Part shown: piece by piece, positions 40,747-49,089 of the stretch
Layout: each line of letters opens with the position of its first letter
Position numbering within the stretch: the first letter of the stretch is position 1
Assembly: GCA_030374805.1 (NCBI GenBank)
Contig: JARGSG010000015.1
Location: forward strand, 558,001-622,000
Direction of reading: 5' to 3'
DNA length: 64,000 nucleotides
DNA from: Gracilaria gracilis
Lineage: Eukaryota > Rhodophyta > Florideophyceae > Gracilariales > Gracilariaceae
The notes under the pieces: generated by a model
Seen by the model: only the letters and a program-made list of their open reading frames with translations
What the model was told of the DNA's origin: nothing
Database searches by the model: none
Position numbers and translations under genes: made by a program

Positions 40747-41394
40747 TCACCACCAGGAGGGCGTTTCGTCTTTTCCACATACTCCGTCAACACACTGCTG
40801 CCCGGACTCACAGATTGTATCGGGCCCGCATCTCTCTCCAACCTTCTTTGGCGTCACGCAAATCTTTCGGCGAGAAGTGGAGAGACAGACACATCCTTCG
40901 ACACAAACAGAGCCCGGGCGATGACAGCTATCCCCTTCAGAAACTTTAGGGTTCTGGCACATGCCCTTTCTACACTCCAAGCCGTACGCACACGCTCGAA
41001 ATATATCGGCACCACATCGCTTCCCAAGGGTTGTCGGCCACAAACATCTCTTGCCTTCCTTGGTGTTAACGCACACGGCGTGCCGTACGCATTCAGATCC
41101 TTCTAGAGAACAGTCTTCCCCGATACTGACACGCCTTTTGCAGATATGGTTTTCGCACTCCAAACCTTCTTCACATTTCCAGGACCCCATCGAACCGCAT
41201 ATTTCACCGACCGGTACGCGGAGTAAGCATCTCTTCAAAAAGAGCACACCGACACAAGTTGTTTTCATCGGACAGTGACTACAAGTTAGCCGAAACGAGT
41301 TGAACAGATGAGGAGTTCTGAGCACCTTTTCAGGTTGTTGAGGCACTGCGGAGCAAAAGCAAAGAGTCATCAGAAGAGTAAAAAGGCGAAGCAT
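40747..41394 (-). CDS. Secreted cysteine-rich repeat protein
   Basis: 215 aa beginning with a clear signal peptide (MLRLFTLLMTLCFCSA), so it should enter the secretory pathway. The rest has roughly 35 cysteines in four similar modules with the pattern G-x-x-C-x(5-9)-C-x-x-G-x-x-C-x(4)-C, for example CEEGLECENHICKR, CAYGLECRKGMCQN and CESGQQCVDGVCGK. This spacing recalls small disulfide-knotted modules of the Dickkopf/EB type. Individual functions of such modules are mostly protein binding; none is assigned here. The ATG at 41394 is the natural start. No neighbour suggests a role. Confidence 0.75.
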   Translation of the reverse strand: MLRLFTLLMTLCFCSAVPQQPEKVLRTPHLFNSFRLTCSHCPMKTTCVGVLFLKRCLLRVPVGEICGSMGSWKCEEGLECENHICKRRVSIGEDCSLEGSECVRHAVCVNTKEGKRCLWPTTLGKRCGADIFRACAYGLECRKGMCQNPKVSEGDSCHRPGSVCVEGCVCLSTSRRKICVTPKKVGERCGPDTICESGQQCVDGVCGKDETPSWW

Positions 41395-42358
41395 TATGAT
41401 TGCCAGATGAAGAGATATTGATGATCACTGTGTTGAAGCAAAGCAAAAAGGGATGGCAGAGAGGGAGAGAGAAAGAGAGATGCTTAAGAAAAGCTGAAGG
41501 GATATATTTTGAATGAAGGAGTAACCGACGTCATCGTCACCAACCAACTTGTTCCTGGGTCTCGATACTGTGGTGCACCTCTACGTACACCCACATCGCT
41601 AGGTGTTCGGCGGGAGATGATACGCAAGCTTGGTCTAACATAATAACATTTGAACAAGCAGGAAACCACAAAGTTGCGTGCTGGCTGCATTTCTGTTTCC
41701 CCAAGCGGCAACATGGCAGAGAAATAATCAAGGTATTGAAGAAAGGCAGAACAATAATAATTTTGGTTGTAGTGATCTACGGGCATGTAGACCAGAACAT
41801 TATTCTGAGGGTACAAGAATGGGTTTAGATGTGGTGTTGATGGGCGCCGTGACTGGCCCGTGAGCCATCGTGAAGGCAACACTTGCCATGTTTACAAGCA
41901 CGGAGACGGAGCCTCTAGGGGGGCTTCTTGAGGCCAGTGTTAACCATTACAACAAAGGTTTACTATGCTTGTGGGCTCACGGGGTGTAGTTTAAGCAGGT
42001 TGATTACTCTTTTCTGGATTGGAGAGTGAGTACCAGACTCGTACTCCAAAAGCTTCCTCACAAAATTGAACACATTCTACAAAGGGCGGAGGCATATCTA
42101 TACATGCCGGGTGAAGAGGAGAACAATATGTATTTGCCCCGAGATAACATGGAGCGTTTATACACAGTGAGTTCAATGACACTCTTCTGCCAAACACGCC
42201 TCATTAAGCGAGCAAAATTATTTCTCATGACCAAGGTCAAGACTGGAACGCATGTTGGTTGGTTTGACGATACGAGTTCCATACACAGAACAGACATTTG
42301 GACAAGCAGCAAGACTGAATGTTTACGTGGATGACGCGTTAGTAGGCAGGGTAAGAAA
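41395..42358. other. Intergenic gap with distant inverted repeat
   Basis: No gene seen. CCCGTGAGCC near 41858 pairs with GGCTCACGGG near 41973 (10 bp, about 105 bp apart), which could be the ends of a small nonautonomous element. Other open frames look random. Confidence 0.4.
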
Positions 42359-42985
42359 TCATACCGAGGTGACAGGTGATTCAAAGTCTGGTTCCTTTGC
42401 TGAGACTCGACAAGCAGCATGTATTAGACTGAGAATGATTCCAAACAAAGCCCAGGAACCAATGATACCCATGGCATTGGTAAGGTAGAGAAGCAAGAAA
42501 GAGATGGCTGCAAAGGCGATCTTCTTCGAATTAGCAGTTAGTCGCAGCGGTCCAAGGGCAACAGATTCAGGATTTTGCAAAAACATAAACACGTAGAGCC
42601 CCATGATCAGAACAATGCAAAGAAACGATAAGGGATGAATGAGAACACTGGCAGTGGAAAGCACCAAGAAACAGAGCAAGTAATTGCTAGAAAAGTACGT
42701 CAAGTTGTCCACCAATCGCTCCTGCAACTCGGCAGGACTAGAGGGCGGCACAAACTTCTTGCCGTTGAAAAACTCAGTCCACGGTTTGGCAGAAGTCCAC
42801 AGCGCCGACGCATGCGTCTTGGCATTCTCAGTGTGTGGCGCAAGCGCCGGCACGGACGTAGTCAGCGCGCTCGAGAGCTGCGAGAGCGAAACGAGGGAAG
42901 AGATGGTACCAAGCAATTTTGCGGCCGGCGCGGAGGGTCCATTAGGCTGCGTGGAGAGCGGAGGGGAGGGCGCGGAGGCGGGCAT
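42359..42985 (-). CDS. PRA1-family protein (prenylated Rab acceptor)
   Basis: Small membrane protein of ER/Golgi that binds prenylated Rab GTPases and affects vesicle traffic. 208 aa from the ATG at 42985; the frame continues upstream through Pro/Ala-rich DNA with no support. PRA1 landmarks: KPWTEFFN then FVPPSS, LQERLVDNLTYFSSNYLL, two paired hydrophobic blocks (about 120-155 and 170-200) separated by the short NPESVALGPLRL loop. The first 75 residues are Ala/Pro/Ser-rich. It is divergent from the DDX27 gene, with 306 bp between the start codons. Confidence 0.85.
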   Translation of the reverse strand: MPASAPSPPLSTQPNGPSAPAAKLLGTISSLVSLSQLSSALTTSVPALAPHTENAKTHASALWTSAKPWTEFFNGKKFVPPSSPAELQERLVDNLTYFSSNYLLCFLVLSTASVLIHPLSFLCIVLIMGLYVFMFLQNPESVALGPLRLTANSKKIAFAAISFLLLYLTNAMGIIGSWALFGIILSLIHAACRVSAKEPDFESPVTSV

Positions 42986-43291
42986 TTCGACGCGACGCGA
43001 TGGCAGACGCGCGAAGCTTGTCGACGGTGAGCGGCGGGAAAGGAGCGATGCTGCGCGGGTGGGCGTCGGTGTGTCAGCAGCCGGCGCGTGAGGTGCAGGT
43101 CGGTGCGAAACGCGCACTGGCCACGGCGATTGTTGCTGGACATGCGCCGCTGGCGCCGGCAGCACCGGGCGACCAAAAATGTTTGCTAAAACATTTGCCT
43201 TGATGTGTCATGATATCGCTTCGCGGCCGAGAGCTGCTAACCGTCGGCGCCGCGCGCAGATGTGCCACCTACGTCGCGCCACGCCGTCGCC

Positions 43292-45430
43292 ATGGAGGAT
43301 CCGGATGGCTTCGTGCGCACACTGCCTGACGCCGTCGACGGCGACTTCTCCGACGATGACGCGTCGGAGCTCATGTTCGGCTCAGATGAGGATGGCGAGG
43401 CAAATGGTACAGCAGCGCCTTTTTTCGAGGCTCACAAGCCAGCCGCCTGGGATCTGAGCGCGGCGCGGAAGGAGGCGGCGAAGCTCAGGCCGTTTCAGAC
43501 CACCATTGATGAAAAGATTCGCGGCGCGCTGGGAAGGATTAATCAGCAAAAGTCATCGCCTGAGCGCCATGCACCTGGCGGCCATAATCCTGATGGCGAT
43601 GAACGTGATGGCGATGAACGTGATGGCGATGAACGTGATGGCGATGGGCGTGATGGCGATGGGCGTGATGGCGATGGGCGTGATGGCGATGGGCGTGATG
43701 GCGATGGGCGTGATAGCGATGCGGATTTGACGCACAAACGCGGCCGAGAGACCGAAGAGGCCGAGGTGGATGATGACGTAGCCGAGGGTGATGCGGAGGA
43801 AGACGAAAAGCGCGATGAGCGAGAAACTAACAAAGATAAGCAGCTTTCCAAGCTCAAGAAGGGGCGAAAGCGACTTCGCAAGGAGAAGTCTGCAGCGAAG
43901 TCATTTCAGCAGCTTCATCTGTCGAAGCCTTTACAGAAGGCTGTTGACGTCTTGCAGTGGAACCAACCCACGCCCATACAGGCTAGTGCGATTCCGTATG
44001 TGCTTGCCGGGCGCGATATTTGCGCTAGTGCTGTTACGGGTTCCGGTAAGACGGCTGCGTTTGTGCTGCCAGTGTTAGAGCGTCTCTTGCAAGCTGGTAT
44101 GGACAACTCAACTCGCGTTATCATTTTGTTGCCCACTCGTGAATTGGCTGCCCAATGTCATGCCGTTGTCCAGAGTCTTGCGAAGTATACTTCTATCCGA
44201 GCTGCCTTGGCTGTTGGTGGCTTATCGAACAAGGCTCAGGAAGTTGCATTACGTACACACCCTCATATTATTGTCGCGACGCCTGGGAGACTGATTGATC
44301 ATATCAGGAACGCTCATAGTTTCTCACTTGATGATATCGAGATTCTCATCATGGATGAGGCTGATCGTTTGTTGGAAATGGGATTTCAGGCAGAGGTGCA
44401 GCAGATTGTCAGTGCTACACCCGAGAATCGACAAACACTTTTGTTTTCCGCCACCATGAACACACAATTGAACGCTCTAGTCAAACTGTCATTGCAAAAC
44501 CCGATCAACTTGAATATAGATCCCATGTTTAATGTTGCGGAAACTCTTTCGCAAGAGTTTGTGAAACTGCGACCAGCATTCGAAAGCAGCAAGAACGCCC
44601 TCTTATTCTCACTTGTTTCGCGAACATTCAAGACACGTACCATTGTTTTCTTCCGGCATAAGGTGACCGCACATCATTTCAAGATTCTTTTTGGGTTGAG
44701 TAAGCTGAAATCCGCAGAACTCCATGGAAATTTGACTCAGGCACAACGTCTTGCGGCGCTCGATGATTTCAGACAAGGAACCGTTGACTTCTTGCTGTGC
44801 ACTGATTTGGCGGCTCGCGGATTAGACATTGCAGGGGTGGAAACAGTTGTCAATTATGACATGCCCGGAGAACTGAAGGAATATGTACATCGAGTTGGCC
44901 GTACTGCTCGTGCGGGAAGCGCTGGACGAGCTTGCAGCATAGTTTGTACAGGTAGTAACGATGAGCGCAAATTGTTGAAGAATATTGCGAAACGAGCTAA
45001 AGGGAAGCTAGTGGCGCGAGTGGTACCACCTTCCGTGATTGGGAAGTGGAGCGCTTGGCTAGGCAGATTGCAACCGGCGTTGAGGGCTGTTTTGAAGGAG
45101 GAAAGGCAAGAGAAAGAAATGAGGTTGGCGGAAATGGAGCTGAACAAAGCGAGCAACTTGATGAAGCATTCTGATCAGATTTATGCGCGTCCTGCACGCA
45201 CTTGGTTCCAGACAGAAGGTGAGAAAAAGGATGAGAAGGCTAAAGCAAGACGTGAGAAAGGCCTGCCAGAAAGCGTTGATGAGAAGACGAGACGCGTTGC
45301 GCAACAGAAGAAAGCCGCCGAAATGGAACTGCGGAAGAGAAAAAGGGAAGTAACAGAGAGGGAGGAGTCGTACTCCAAACAACGAGCTGAGGCTCGGACT
45401 ACCAAGCGAAAGAAGAGGAGACGGAGATAG
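43292..45430 (+). CDS. DRS1/DDX27: DEAD-box RNA helicase, Drs1/DDX27 type
   Basis: Nucleolar helicase for 60S ribosomal subunit assembly. 712 aa from the ATG at 43292. The acidic N-terminus (1-~200) includes an Asp/Gly/Glu/Arg pentapeptide repeat coded by a 15-bp minisatellite. Helicase motifs: FQQLHLSKPL and PTPIQASAIP (Q motif), AVTGSGKT (I, about 247), PTRELA (Ia), TPGRL (Ib), IMDEADRLLEMGF (II, about 353), LFSATM (III, about 386), TDLAARGLDIAGVE (V) and HRVGRTARAG (VI, about 533). The C-terminal tail is Lys/Arg/Glu-rich with AQQKKAAEMELRKRKRE, typical of Drs1. All catalytic motifs are intact, in contrast to the helicase-like gene at 49090. Confidence 0.95.
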   Translation: MEDPDGFVRTLPDAVDGDFSDDDASELMFGSDEDGEANGTAAPFFEAHKPAAWDLSAARKEAAKLRPFQTTIDEKIRGALGRINQQKSSPERHAPGGHNPDGDERDGDERDGDERDGDGRDGDGRDGDGRDGDGRDGDGRDSDADLTHKRGRETEEAEVDDDVAEGDAEEDEKRDERETNKDKQLSKLKKGRKRLRKEKSAAKSFQQLHLSKPLQKAVDVLQWNQPTPIQASAIPYVLAGRDICASAVTGSGKTAAFVLPVLERLLQAGMDNSTRVIILLPTRELAAQCHAVVQSLAKYTSIRAALAVGGLSNKAQEVALRTHPHIIVATPGRLIDHIRNAHSFSLDDIEILIMDEADRLLEMGFQAEVQQIVSATPENRQTLLFSATMNTQLNALVKLSLQNPINLNIDPMFNVAETLSQEFVKLRPAFESSKNALLFSLVSRTFKTRTIVFFRHKVTAHHFKILFGLSKLKSAELHGNLTQAQRLAALDDFRQGTVDFLLCTDLAARGLDIAGVETVVNYDMPGELKEYVHRVGRTARAGSAGRACSIVCTGSNDERKLLKNIAKRAKGKLVARVVPPSVIGKWSAWLGRLQPALRAVLKEERQEKEMRLAEMELNKASNLMKHSDQIYARPARTWFQTEGEKKDEKAKARREKGLPESVDEKTRRVAQQKKAAEMELRKRKREVTEREESYSKQRAEARTTKRKKRRRR
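43589..43715 (+). repeat. 15-bp coding minisatellite
   Basis: Unit GATGGCGATGAACGT repeated three times then GATGGCGATGGGCGT five times, with a degenerate last copy. It encodes DGDER/DGDGR in the acidic N-terminus of the helicase. Unit length keeps the frame, so copy number can vary harmlessly. Confidence 0.9.
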
Positions 45431-45862
45431 TGGAGTACCACCTTGTGTTTGTGGTTTCACGGCGCAGGGTTATGATGTCTGCGAAGTCGAGGTATCCGTT
45501 AACACTCGTGACAACGCTTGAGGAGACTGAGGTGAGGCAAAGAATGTTGTAAAAGTGGCAGTGATTGTCGCAAGACGATGTTGGTAAATGTGTTTGGTGG
45601 TGATTGGATGGGTTTACATCGGAGCGGAAACGACGGGATACAAGAGGCACATAATAACGGGTATGGTTGTGCTACCGCATTGGTGAAATTTACAGGCGAA
45701 GTCAAAATTGGTGATGTTAAAGAGGAGTGTCTCGAACTGCTGCAGGTACGACGGTACATGAGGGTGCAATTGAGGAGGGGGTTGTGTGCAGGAGTACTGC
45801 AGGCGCGAAGCGGAAATAAACAAGAGCGCAGCTTGTTTGAAAGGTGCGCCTTCTGAGGGCAG
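45431..45862. other. Convergent 3' region between DDX27 and GID4
   Basis: 432 bp between two convergent genes. Short frames on both strands look random; no repeat or RNA gene seen. Confidence 0.45.
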
Positions 45863-46528
45863 TCAGTTGAATTGATAGTCGGCGAACGAAGAGCCGTTGC
45901 ATGTAGAGTCGGCGTTTAGTTGTAAGCGTTGGTATGGTTGGCTGTGTGGATCGTAGTAGAAACCCAGAATGGCGCCCGTGACTCTGTCCATACACACATA
46001 GTAGAAGCCGGCAATTGTGAGGTTGCATTCCTCGTCTGGACTGACAAAGAATATCTCCTTCCAGCGCATGAACACGTAGCGCAGTTGAGACAAGTCGATG
46101 TCGTCGCCGCGATCACTCTTTACGCGTTGGTGTAACGGGGCGAAGGCGATGAACTTACGCCAGTGATCGACGTCATGGTCGACATCGGCCTCCCAGTTGG
46201 CGGTCCAGAAGTAGTGGTTGCGGTTGTCGATTATCTGGCCTTCCCAGAAGGTGACGACGGGCGAGACGGCCTTGGGGACGTCCAAAGCTTCCATGGAACC
46301 GCAGATAGTTCCGTTTTGTAGGTCGAGGCCCTGGATAACGACATTTACGCGCCACTCGTCGGCGCCCTTTGACTGCGAGGAGGTAGTGTTGACGGTCTGC
46401 GTGCCGGAGAAGGTCTGGCCGGCAGAAAGGAAAGTGGCGGTGCGGAGGCGACGAGGGGGGGGAGGATGGTCGCGGTGCTCACGAGAGAGCGATTCTGGGG
46501 AGGCGGGCGAAGGCTCGCCAACCAACAT
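45863..46528 (-). CDS. GID4: GID/CTLH E3 ligase substrate receptor (Gid4/Vid24)
   Basis: Recognises Pro/N-degrons and brings substrates such as gluconeogenic enzymes to the GID/CTLH ubiquitin ligase (yeast and human knowledge). 221 aa from the ATG at 46528. The Vid24 beta-barrel signatures are in order: SAGQTFSGTQTV, INVVIQGLDL-like strand (WRVNVVIQGLDL), GTICGSMEALDVP, VVTFWEGQIIDNRNHYFWT, DVDHWRKFIAF, YVFMRWKEIFFV, LTIAGFYYVCM, GAILGFYYDPHSQPYQRLQL. The frame is open without stop up to 47002 through very GC- and Pro/Ala-rich sequence, with ATGs at 46888 and elsewhere, so the true start could lie upstream. It is divergent from the TRAP-gamma gene. Confidence 0.85.
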   Translation of the reverse strand: MLVGEPSPASPESLSREHRDHPPPPRRLRTATFLSAGQTFSGTQTVNTTSSQSKGADEWRVNVVIQGLDLQNGTICGSMEALDVPKAVSPVVTFWEGQIIDNRNHYFWTANWEADVDHDVDHWRKFIAFAPLHQRVKSDRGDDIDLSQLRYVFMRWKEIFFVSPDEECNLTIAGFYYVCMDRVTGAILGFYYDPHSQPYQRLQLNADSTCNGSSFADYQFN

Positions 46529-47073
46529 GGAGGGGATGGGTCGAGGGGGGGTGGAAGGGGTGGTGTCAGCTTGGGGTCGAGCAAACGGCGGCGACGCGCC
46601 GGGAAGGAGGTAGGGCGCTCCAGGATGAGGGGATGGTAGTGGGAGGGATGGAGGGGAAGTGGGGGCTCGGAGGGGGGTGGCGACGGGGGAGAAGGCGCAG
46701 AAGAGGAGGAGACAGGCGGAGGCGGAAGATGCGCAGGCAGACGGAGGAATTGGAGGCCGGAGCGGACGCGGCGGTTGTGCGCGAGAGCGTGGGGCGGCCA
46801 GACGCGCGCGCACGCTGGGCGCGAGCACCGGTGTGCTTGCGGCGCGTGAGTGCGCGCTGTGGCGCAGTTGCGCATTGCGTTGGCGCATGGCGTGTATGCC
46901 GCCGTGGCATCGTGGCCCGCGTGGCGGCGTGGCACGCCCCATAAGTCGTCCGTAGTTGAGAGAGTAGATTCGATTCAATCTATTTTGCTTCGAGTCGTTC
47001 AAGACCTGTTTCGCATCGCATCGGGAAGCGTACGAAGAGGTGCTTCTCCGTGGATTAACACCGGTCGTGAGCG
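46529..47073. promoter_or_regulatory. GC-rich divergent region between GID4 and TRAP-gamma
   Basis: Either the shared upstream region or partly an N-terminal extension of GID4. Open on both strands because of extreme GC content. Nothing else recognised. Confidence 0.4.
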
Positions 47074-47592
47074 ATGGCGAACGACGAGTTTGACGGGCTA
47101 TTGCAGGACTTTGGGCGCCGGCCTTCCGTGGCGCGCCGTCTTTTGTACGTGCTGTTTGCCGTCGAGGCCGTGGCGGCGGCGTCGTTCTTCTTCGTGCGCG
47201 TGTTTCTGATCGATGTCAATGCGTCGCCGGTCACGTTGGCCATAAGCGTGCTGCTGTCGGTCGTGATTCTGTCCATGTCGTATCACAACCTCGCCTTTGC
47301 GCACGCTGCCCGAATTCGACGCACGGCATCGCCCCCCACCAAGGGCGCCTTCAAGGGGCAGTTGGATCGCTTCGAGATCGCGAAGAAGCGCTTTGAATCG
47401 CACATCTCCAGCGCCGCATTGTGGTACTCATGCGCTTACAATAATGCCCTGTTCATGGTGATTGCGCCGTTTCTCGGCATGTATATGCTTTATGACAAAC
47501 TTAGTGGAGACTTGAACTTGCTTGTGTCAGCTGCCGCAGCCGCGTCATTGGCTATGTTTAATTCCAAGTCCGCATTGAAGGCGATTGGATAG
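47074..47592 (+). CDS. SSR3: Translocon-associated protein gamma subunit (TRAP-gamma/SSR3)
   Basis: Four-span ER membrane protein of the TRAP complex, which sits beside the Sec61 channel and ribosome and assists protein import. 172 aa, close to animal SSR3 (185). The start FDGLLQDFGRRPS matches the family LLQDFSR motif. Transmembrane segments are at about 22-43, 52-75, 125-143 and 150-168, with FESHISSAALWYSCAYNNALFMV (as FESHISSAALW and YNNALFMV) preceding the third, the most conserved part. The cytosolic loop at about 80-115 is basic and shorter than in animals. Stops of this gene and the INSIG-like gene are only 12 bp apart. Confidence 0.88.
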   Translation: MANDEFDGLLQDFGRRPSVARRLLYVLFAVEAVAAASFFFVRVFLIDVNASPVTLAISVLLSVVILSMSYHNLAFAHAARIRRTASPPTKGAFKGQLDRFEIAKKRFESHISSAALWYSCAYNNALFMVIAPFLGMYMLYDKLSGDLNLLVSAAAAASLAMFNSKSALKAIG

Positions 47593-47604
47593 TAAACGCA
47601 GCTT

Positions 47605-48263
47605 CTAACTAATGTGCTCACCCGTACCGCGTACTGCTGTATCTACCGCTCGTGCTAAGTTCCCAACGGCTGGTCCGCCTGCGAAATACACTGCTACGAT
47701 CATCCATGGAATGCCAACCACATCCCATTCGCTGTATGAGTACAACATTGCAATGTTGATCAACCCTACTTCTACCATCGGACCACACACTGCTGTGAGC
47801 GCGCCCATGATCATACCCGCTACGGTACGATCCATGAAGTACCACTCCAGCATTCCCATCGTAGCCAGTATCCACACTGCGTACTGCTTTATATCACTCT
47901 GTGATATTGCACCAGAGAGATAGTAAATGCTGCAAAACATGCACACGGTGGCTAATGCTTTGGGCATATTCATGTGTTCCGCGATTTCGCTTCTACCAAA
48001 TACGCTGTCGAGCAACGTTATGCCGTTCGTGATAATTAGACCGGCAAGCACGAATACAGGAGACGTGAACCAAGCCGTTGTGACATGCATATGTGTTCCG
48101 ACACTCCCAAGTCCAGTTCAATTGGATGCTCGTACCGAAGCACCTCGAACTGTGAGTGATAGTTGTCTAGCAATGGACCCAGAACGCCGGATACACCGGC
48201 CAGTATCAACTGAGTCTTTCCACATGGGACGCGTAAATCTTTGTTGCTTTTGGTGCGCTCCAT
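47605..48263 (-). CDS. INSIG-like ER membrane protein, one-base frame break
   Basis: Insig proteins reside in the ER membrane and control sterol-regulated retention or degradation of partners in animals and fungi. The main frame (47605-48090, 161 aa) has several membrane spans and Insig-like blocks: VTTAWFTSPVFVLAGLIIT, GMLEWYFMDRTVAGMIMG and YFAGGPAVGNLAR. A second frame upstream (ATG at 48263) supplies LAGVSGVLGPLLDNYHSQ and VLRYEHPIEL. One missing base in the CTGGA stretch near 48110-48118 (most simply one G) would join them as a single protein of about 219 aa. No splice signals are present there. An assembly error at a short homopolymer is the simplest reading. Confidence 0.65.
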
Positions 48264-49089
48264 ATTACAGCGCGCGCCATTTCCGACAATATCTGACGGA
48301 TGTACGGTCTTCGGGCAAAGCGAAATGAAAGCGGCTACCGAACACATTTGCAGTTCCGGTTCACGCTGCAAAACTGCTGCTGAAGCGGGTGAAGCTTATA
48401 AGAGGTAGAGGCTTATCCTCCTTTCTTCACTTGTTTGTCGCTTAGAACGGTGTCTTTTGGAGATTTGAAAGGCTTCGGACACTCAGCACATAACCTTAGC
48501 TATAGTAACATGGTCGCCCCGTGATACGCACTCCAATCTCGCTTGAGTTTCGCTGGGGTTTTACAGCTCAGCTTACCCGCAGTTATGCGTTCAAATATTC
48601 GGGCCGAAGCACGCGGGGAAGTTTGCTATATGAACCGAAGGCATCGACGAAGGTGGCTGTTGTGCAATAGACCGCGATGACGAAAGATGCTGTTTACGGT
48701 TGAGGACGGGCAAGATGTCACGCCCGGCCGTTTGAACTGAAGGTCGGATACTGGAGCGACGTCCGAGACAAGGATAGGAATTGTACGCCCACTGGTTCTA
48801 CTAGGACTTCGTTTGCATTTTGCTTACGATCTACTGCTTCCGACAATTGCTCGTGATGGGCAGTTCTTTGCCTAAGGTTATCTGCGCTGCACGAACCTTC
48901 CGCGGGAGATTGGAATGGATTTCAGCTTTTGGGCAATTTGGACAAATGCTCCCTTTCGGGGCATGTCATCCGATTGATGCGCCCTTGTTTTCCGCGAGAG
49001 CAACCCACAGCTGACAGATCAACCGTCACGATTGTTTGATCCGCGCGAGACGCATCCAACAGACAATCGAGAACTTGCACGACCCAAGC
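48264..49089. other. Divergent upstream region
   Basis: 825 bp between the INSIG-like gene (minus) and the helicase-like gene (plus). The minus-strand frame stays open to 48371, so an upstream start for the INSIG-like protein is possible. No repeat or RNA gene seen. Confidence 0.4.

Noticed and set aside
41850-41985. Possible structural RNA between 10-bp inverted arms
   Set aside because: No tRNA, snRNA or snoRNA box elements; kept only as an inverted repeat note.
42986-43165. N-terminal extension of the PRA1 protein
   Set aside because: Pro/Arg/Ala-rich with no conserved feature and opened only from a non-ATG codon or a weak ATG; would crowd the divergent promoter.
43506-43735. Hydrophobic Met-Ala-Val repeat frames on both strands within the DDX27 gene
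   Set aside because: They are alternate-frame readings of the 15-bp minisatellite.
46345-46955. Several 100-200-codon frames in the GC-rich GID4/TRAP-gamma interval
   Set aside because: High GC removes stop codons on all frames; translations are Pro/Arg repeats.
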